Assembly (NCBI GenBank): GCA_003662205.1
Contig: QMXQ01000044.1
Span: forward strand, 1-9,530
Length of the DNA stretch: 9,530 bases
Source: Candidatus Bathyarchaeota archaeon
GTDB taxonomy: Archaea; Thermoproteota; Bathyarchaeia; TCS64
Reading direction: 5' to 3'
Positions 6,042 through 9,530 of the stretch are shown here, piece by piece. The translations under genes were made by a program, and so were the position numbers. Every line of letters starts with the position of its first letter. The first letter of the stretch is position 1. The notes below the pieces were generated by a model that was given only the letters and a program-made list of their open reading frames with translations, ran no database searches and had not been told where the DNA came from.

Positions 6042-8185
6042 TCCTGTCTTTTTCCTTCGTTCCAGCCGGTGACGTCGGTGTAGTAGCCGGTGATCCTGCT
6101 CCACCACCGGACCTCGGTACTGCCGCAGCTCGGGCAGGCGTCCAGCAGCCCCGACGATGTCGTCTGGCACTTGCTGCAGATCGTAAGGTCCTTGGTGTAG
6201 CTGAAGTAGCCGATCTGGCTGTTCCGGGCGATGCGCTGCGTCAGCTTGTAGAGGGCCTCGGGGTCGGCGGCAGCTTCGCCGAGCCAGACGTGGAAGATGT
6301 TGCCGCCGCTGAGGATGGGGAAGAACTTGTGCTCGATGTCGATCTTCTTCCCCAGGGGTATCCGCGCCCCGACGTAGGTGTGGGTCCCGTTGGTGTAGTA
6401 GACTGGCAGGTCCCTCTTCCCCTTGGCCAGGGCCGCGGCCTGCTCTAGGTCCCCCTTCACCATCTCTTTGGCGTATCTCCGATACTTGGGGGAGACCAGG
6501 TCGGCGATGGCGAAGGTCTGGGCCGTGCTCTCCGCGGGCGTCCGGGCCAGCATCACCTTCATCCCCGTCTGCATCTCCAGCCCCCGCCGGTACTTCTCCA
6601 TGTCCAGCAGCAGCCGGAGGGCGAGCCGGACGGCGTCCTCGCTCTCGTGGAGCTGGCTGCCGGTGAAGAACTGGACCATCTCGTTGATCCCCACGACGCC
6701 GATGACGTAGACCAGCTCGCTGAAGTCCACCGCCGGCGGCGCCTTCCTCCCGGTCCGGGGGTCCCGCGGCTGCTGCGTCGCGAAGGGGATCATGTTGTTC
6801 TCCCGCACCCGGTCCATCCACTGCTTCTTGACCTTGAACACCTCGACGGCGAGGCGCATGTTCTCCCTGGCGGCGGCCAGCAGCTTGTCATAGTCGCCGT
6901 TGGCCCTGTAAGCGAGCCGGGGCATGTTGATGCTGACCACCTGCCAGCCGCCCATGCTGAAGTGCTGCCCGTCCTCGAAGTAGAGCTTCTCCTCGAAGGC
7001 GGGGTCCGACTCGGGGGTGGCGGCGAACTGGTAGGCGCAGCACTGGTAGCAGCTGATCCCCTTCCCGTAGCCCCGGTACGGCGGCAGCATGTTGTCGAAG
7101 TAGGGGGCGCCGAACTTCGCCACCGACTTGTGGACCAGCATCCAGAGGTCGTCGTACTCGGGCTTGAAGAACTCGGGGCTCAGGTAGTTCTCGTTCTTCG
7201 GGAAGTTGAAGGGCTTCCCCCAGTAGTCCCCCTCATACGCCACCTCGGTGACGGCCCGGAAGAAGGTCTGCACCTCGTCCTCATAGTTCCCGTAGACGTC
7301 AGGCCCCACCTTCCCCCGCATCACCACCGGCACGTCCTGCCAGATGTCGGGGACGCCCATCGGCAGCTGGATGTTGCTGAACACGAGCTGCCCGCCCCGC
7401 GTCACGTAGGTCTGGGTCAGCTCGTAGAACATCATCTGCGCCAGCTGCTTCACCTCGTCGTAGCTGAGGCCCCGCATGAACGGCGCCAGGAACATGGTGT
7501 AATACATGAAGCCCTGGCCGCCGCTGAAGTTGGTCTGCCCCGCCGCCAGCACCTTCACGCTGTGGAGGATCGCAACCTCGGGCTGCTTCGCGGGGCCCGC
7601 GACGCTGCTCCGGAACCCGGTGCCGTCGGGCAGCAGCCCGTAGTAGAGGAAGTAGCGGAGGTCCCAGTCCTGGCAGAAGGGGCGGCTGCCGAAGTATTCG
7701 AGGGTGTGGATGTGGATGTCGCCCTGATGGTGGGCGGTGGCCAGCTCCGGCGGCAGGAGCAGCAGGTACTCCTCCTTGCTGAGGCGGTCCGCCTTCTTCT
7801 TGTGGATCGTCTCCGGGTTCGGCTGGAGGTTGGCGTTCTCCTTCGCCTCCCACCCGCTGCCCGAGTCGATCTGGAAGGCGTCGTAGACGGGGGCGCCGAC
7901 CCGGGTCAGGACGTTCCGGTATATCTCGAACTCGGGGACCTCCTCCGACCACTCCAGCAGGAGGTTGTTGACCACCTCCCTGACCAGGGGGCCGCTGACG
8001 AACTTGGGCTTCATCATCCGGATGCGCCGCTCGATCTCATCGGCGATCTTCCCGGCGTATCCCCCGTTCATCGGGTCGAGGCCAAACATGATCTTCGCGA
8101 GCTGAGTCTCCTCGTGGAGCTGCTCCACGATCCTGTTCTTATCCCAGGGGACGAGATAGCCGTCCGTCGTCCGGACCATCGGCAT
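6011..8185 (-). CDS. nrdD: Anaerobic (class III) ribonucleoside-triphosphate reductase
   Basis: This oxygen-sensitive glycyl-radical enzyme makes deoxynucleotides from NTPs. At 724 residues it is full length. The N-terminal ATP-cone region (about 1-100, starting MPMVRTTDGYLVPWD) is the allosteric part. The catalytic barrel includes Cys171 (RPFCQDWD) and the Cys379/382/383 group (GISCYQCCAYQF). The C-terminal zinc site is Cys670, Cys673, Cys684 and Cys687. The glycyl radical residue is Gly700 in RITGYY. ATG 8185 or ATG 8179 are the only ordinary starts, although the frame stays open upstream. The 3' end has been remodelled: codons 699-714 lie in the 50-bp repeat, and codons 715-724 plus the stop lie in the AT-rich insert. 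The partner is the preceding glutaredoxin-like gene. The activase gene nrdG is not in this window. Confidence 0.97.
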   Translation of the reverse strand: MPMVRTTDGYLVPWDKNRIVEQLHEETQLAKIMFGLDPMNGGYAGKIADEIERRIRMMKPKFVSGPLVREVVNNLLLEWSEEVPEFEIYRNVLTRVGAPVYDAFQIDSGSGWEAKENANLQPNPETIHKKKADRLSKEEYLLLLPPELATAHHQGDIHIHTLEYFGSRPFCQDWDLRYFLYYGLLPDGTGFRSSVAGPAKQPEVAILHSVKVLAAGQTNFSGGQGFMYYTMFLAPFMRGLSYDEVKQLAQMMFYELTQTYVTRGGQLVFSNIQLPMGVPDIWQDVPVVMRGKVGPDVYGNYEDEVQTFFRAVTEVAYEGDYWGKPFNFPKNENYLSPEFFKPEYDDLWMLVHKSVAKFGAPYFDNMLPPYRGYGKGISCYQCCAYQFAATPESDPAFEEKLYFEDGQHFSMGGWQVVSINMPRLAYRANGDYDKLLAAARENMRLAVEVFKVKKQWMDRVRENNMIPFATQQPRDPRTGRKAPPAVDFSELVYVIGVVGINEMVQFFTGSQLHESEDAVRLALRLLLDMEKYRRGLEMQTGMKVMLARTPAESTAQTFAIADLVSPKYRRYAKEMVKGDLEQAAALAKGKRDLPVYYTNGTHTYVGARIPLGKKIDIEHKFFPILSGGNIFHVWLGEAAADPEALYKLTQRIARNSQIGYFSYTKDLTICSKCQTTSSGLLDACPSCGSTEVRWWSRITGYYTDVTGWNEGKRQELKDRYRISV
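6042..6091. repeat. 50-bp perfect direct repeat, nrdD-proximal copy
   Basis: This copy encodes NrdD residues Thr699 to Gln714 in frame, plus two more bases. It begins exactly at the ACC-GGC codons of the glycyl-radical Thr-Gly. It is identical to 5208-5257. Upstream (6092 on) is the unbroken nrdD body; downstream (6041 and lower) is the tail supplied by the insertion. Confidence 0.95.
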
Positions 8186-8246
8186 CCCCCGGTACGTCCT
8201 CGCGGACTTGTAGAACTGATCCAGAACCGTCTGCTTCGCCGAATTA

Positions 8247-8251
8247 CTCCT
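8247..8251 (-). promoter_or_regulatory. Ribosome site without a matching start codon before nrdD
   Basis: AGGAG overlaps the TAG stop of the glutaredoxin gene. It lies 61 bases before the first nrdD ATG (8185), which is too far to serve it directly. A start at about 8236-8242 would be ideally spaced, but no ATG, GTG or TTG occurs there in the nrdD frame. Confidence 0.4.
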
Positions 8252-8522
8252 ACTCTTCTTCAGACTCCAGTACCTCCCTCAACTTCTCCTCGTCGAGGGC
8301 CTCGTCAACAAACAGCTCCTCCGACGGGATAACCCTGGAGCCAACCTCCAGGATGGGCGGGTTCCCGAACATGTTCCTCATGATGAACTCAAGCTGGACA
8401 TCGGTGTCGAAAGCCCTCTCCTCGAACTCCACACCCCTCACCTTCAGCCAGCCCTTCAAGGCCTCGCAGTGGGGGCAGTCGGGGAGGGTATAGACCCTTG
8501 GACGCATCTTTGTTGAATCCAT
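8250..8522 (-). CDS. Glutaredoxin/NrdH-like redoxin
   Basis: This 90-residue thiol-disulfide oxidoreductase has a single thioredoxin fold. The active-site CPHC lies about 16-19 residues from the chosen start in RVYTLPDCPHCEALKGWL, followed by the cis-Pro strand GNPPILEVGSRVI. ATG 8522 is preferred over the longer in-frame ATG 8606. It follows a GGAGG ribosome site (spacing about 12 bases), and the extra upstream residues are basic and unlike any redoxin. It lies directly upstream of nrdD in the same direction. Some class III reductases, including that of Methanosarcina barkeri, take electrons from an NrdH-type redoxin instead of formate. The position suggests that role here. A general glutaredoxin with another partner remains possible. 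Confidence 0.85.
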   Translation of the reverse strand: MDSTKMRPRVYTLPDCPHCEALKGWLKVRGVEFEERAFDTDVQLEFIMRNMFGNPPILEVGSRVIPSEELFVDEALDEEKLREVLESEEE

Positions 8523-8585
8523 CTGAACCAGAAGCCTCCGATGGAGAACCCTGACCGTGAGACGAATTATGCTTCTCACTGATCG

Positions 8586-8593
8586 TTTAAAAA
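8586..8593 (-). promoter_or_regulatory. Candidate TATA box of the redoxin-nrdD operon
   Basis: TTTTTAAA on the minus strand, inside the near-palindrome CGTTTAAAAACG (8584-8595), lies about 65-70 bases before ATG 8522. It would give a leader of about 40 bases containing the GGAGG ribosome site. It is the best TATA match in this AT-rich divergent spacer for leftward transcription. Confidence 0.45.
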
Positions 8594-8682
8594 CGTAATC
8601 ATTCATTTTCTAATACTTCGACACCATTTTTTAGAATGATCCGATTTATTTGGCATCCATCGATGAATGTCCCAGAAAATTG

Positions 8683-8700
8683 TAATAATATGTATTATTA
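8683..8700. promoter_or_regulatory. Perfect 8+8 palindrome, candidate operator
   Basis: TAATAATA-TG-TATTATTA has perfect 8-base arms around a 2-base centre. It lies about 78 bases before the CARF-regulator ATG, just upstream of that gene's TATA box, in the spacer divergent from the redoxin-nrdD genes. A dimeric winged-helix protein such as the adjacent regulator could bind it. The symmetry is seen; the operator role is inferred. Confidence 0.4.
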
Positions 8701-8718
8701 AGGTCATTTTCAATAGCG

Positions 8719-8727
8719 TTAAATATT
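8719..8727 (+). promoter_or_regulatory. TATA box of the CARF regulator gene
   Basis: TTAAATATT lies about 51-59 bases before ATG 8778. It predicts an RNA start near 8750 and a short leader. A partial GGATGG ribosome site sits six bases before the ATG. Confidence 0.5.
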
Positions 8728-8777
8728 CCGAGTTGGAAGGTTCATGTGAAAATCAACTCCGCCACGGATGGTTCTCG

Positions 8778-9530
8778 ATGACGGTCATCGTGTGCCTTGT
8801 GGGCACCCATTTCCGCCGCCCCTTCGACGGGATCAGGTACTGGAGCAAGCGCAAGGGCATCACCAGGCTCTACCTCCTCTACAGCGACGTGGAGTCCGAG
8901 GACGAGACGGCGATATTCTCCTACATGTCGAGGAGGAACGCCGAGGAACTGAGGGACAGGCTGGAGATCATGGAGCCCATCATGGTCGGCTACGACCCCA
9001 TGGACCACCGGGACGCGTTCAAAACCATCTACAACATCCTCTCCAAGGCGAGGAAGGAGGGCGAGGAGGTCCTCATAGACATCACATCGACGACCAACCT
9101 CACCCAGGGCGTCGCCCTCACCATCGCACTCATGTTCAGAAACGCCCGGGTCTACACCGTCCCGTCGAAAAAACCCACATGGTATGTCAACGGTGAGATA
9201 GGGGACGAAAGATTCAAGGAATGGTTTGAAAACGCCAGGAATCAGCCCAGTTTGGACCCCCTGGAGATCATGCTGCCGGGCTACAGGCTGGAGCCCCACA
9301 CCAAGCACGAGGAGAGGGAGTGGGAGATGGAGAAGCGGCTGCTGAGGCTCCTCAGGGAGAAGGGGGGCGCCGCGGGCTCCGTCAGCGACATCATCCGCTG
9401 GTTCGGCTACAAGGCCGCGAGCTCGACGCTGAGGAACCGCTTCAGCCGCATCGTCTCAAGGCTGGAGGTGAAGGGGCTCGTCGAGAGCGAGAAGGGCTCC
9501 AAGATGAAGGCCATCCGCCTCACCGAGTTC
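8778..9530 (+). CDS. CARF-domain winged-helix regulator, 3' end outside the window
   Basis: Only the first 251 residues are present; the frame is open to the last base. Residues 1-135 form a Rossmann-like CARF domain. It has an initial strand with VIVCLVGTHFRRPF, a middle strand with ITRLYLLYSD, and the ligand-site motif LIDITSTTNLTQG (99-111), with the D-x-[ST]...N pattern typical of cyclic-oligonucleotide sensors. Residues about 183-251 are a winged helix, including SVSDIIRWFGYKAASSTLRNRF and a wing with GLVESEKGSK. This architecture matches archaeal CARF-wHTH regulators (Csa3-like and HFX_2341-like), which respond to cyclic oligoadenylate or related signals, often near type III CRISPR loci. 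No cas gene is visible here. No upstream start is available in frame, so ATG 8778 is secure. The exact subfamily is less sure than the two-domain layout. Confidence 0.8.
   Translation, partial: MTVIVCLVGTHFRRPFDGIRYWSKRKGITRLYLLYSDVESEDETAIFSYMSRRNAEELRDRLEIMEPIMVGYDPMDHRDAFKTIYNILSKARKEGEEVLIDITSTTNLTQGVALTIALMFRNARVYTVPSKKPTWYVNGEIGDERFKEWFENARNQPSLDPLEIMLPGYRLEPHTKHEEREWEMEKRLLRLLREKGGAAGSVSDIIRWFGYKAASSTLRNRFSRIVSRLEVKGLVESEKGSKMKAIRLTEF

Noticed and set aside
6647..8332. 561-residue open frame on the plus strand
   Set aside because: It is the antisense shadow of nrdD in GC-rich DNA: Leu/Val/Asp/His-rich with no recognisable domain.
8523..8606. 28-residue N-terminal extension of the redoxin
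   Set aside because: It is basic, not redoxin-like, crosses the probable promoter and lacks a ribosome site. ATG 8522 has GGAGG before it.
8607..8777. CRISPR leader or array next to the CARF gene
   Set aside because: No regularly spaced repeats are present; only promoter elements and short palindromes were seen.
8742..9308. 188-residue open frame on the minus strand
   Set aside because: It is antisense to the CARF regulator, whose motifs and codon pattern are clear on the plus strand.

Overview
The window looks like chromosomal DNA of a high-GC archaeon. It carries a group II chaperonin (thermosome) gene with a Gly/Met-rich tail. Most genes have TATA boxes about 25-45 bases before their starts, and several have very short or no leaders. 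Ribosome sites are of the GGTG/GAGG type, and two genes appear to start with TTG. The mix of genes would fit a TACK-type or similar anaerobic archaeon, but the lineage cannot be fixed from this sequence alone.

Layout from left to right. (1) 86-1741, minus: thermosome subunit, with a strong TATA box and a downstream T-run terminator. (2) 1881-2822, minus: a fumarylacetoacetate-hydrolase (FAH) family enzyme, divergent from (3) 2916-3317, plus: a PaaI-like hotdog thioesterase. (4) 3401-3823, plus: a BlaI/MecI-like winged-helix regulator. (5) 3914-4135, plus: a DUF167/YggU protein with no ordinary start codon. (6) 4155-4817, plus: a metallo-beta-lactamase-fold hydrolase whose stop overlaps that of (7) 4814-5107, minus: a DUF1805 protein. 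(8) 5180-6091: an AT-rich insertion at the 3' end of nrdD carrying a stand-alone DEDDy 3'-5' exonuclease. (9) 6011-8185 and 8250-8522, minus: the anaerobic (class III) ribonucleotide reductase nrdD preceded by a glutaredoxin/NrdH-like gene. (10) 8778-9530+, plus: a CARF-plus-winged-helix regulator that runs off the window.

The most unusual structure is at the nrdD end. A perfect 50-bp direct repeat (5208-5257 and 6042-6091) begins exactly at the Thr-Gly codons of the glycyl-radical site. The repeats bracket about 0.8 kb of AT-rich DNA that is filled by the exonuclease gene. The copy joined to nrdD encodes a family-like C-terminus. The far copy is a short remnant whose tail resembles the same sequence with indels. 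This is the pattern left by an element that integrates into a gene's 3' end and rebuilds it, although no integrase is present.

The glutaredoxin-nrdD pair suggests deoxynucleotide synthesis reduced by a redoxin rather than by formate. The right-edge CARF regulator suggests a nucleotide-second-messenger circuit of the kind associated with type III CRISPR defence, but no cas gene or CRISPR array is visible here. The remaining genes are housekeeping or general metabolic genes, each apparently with its own promoter.
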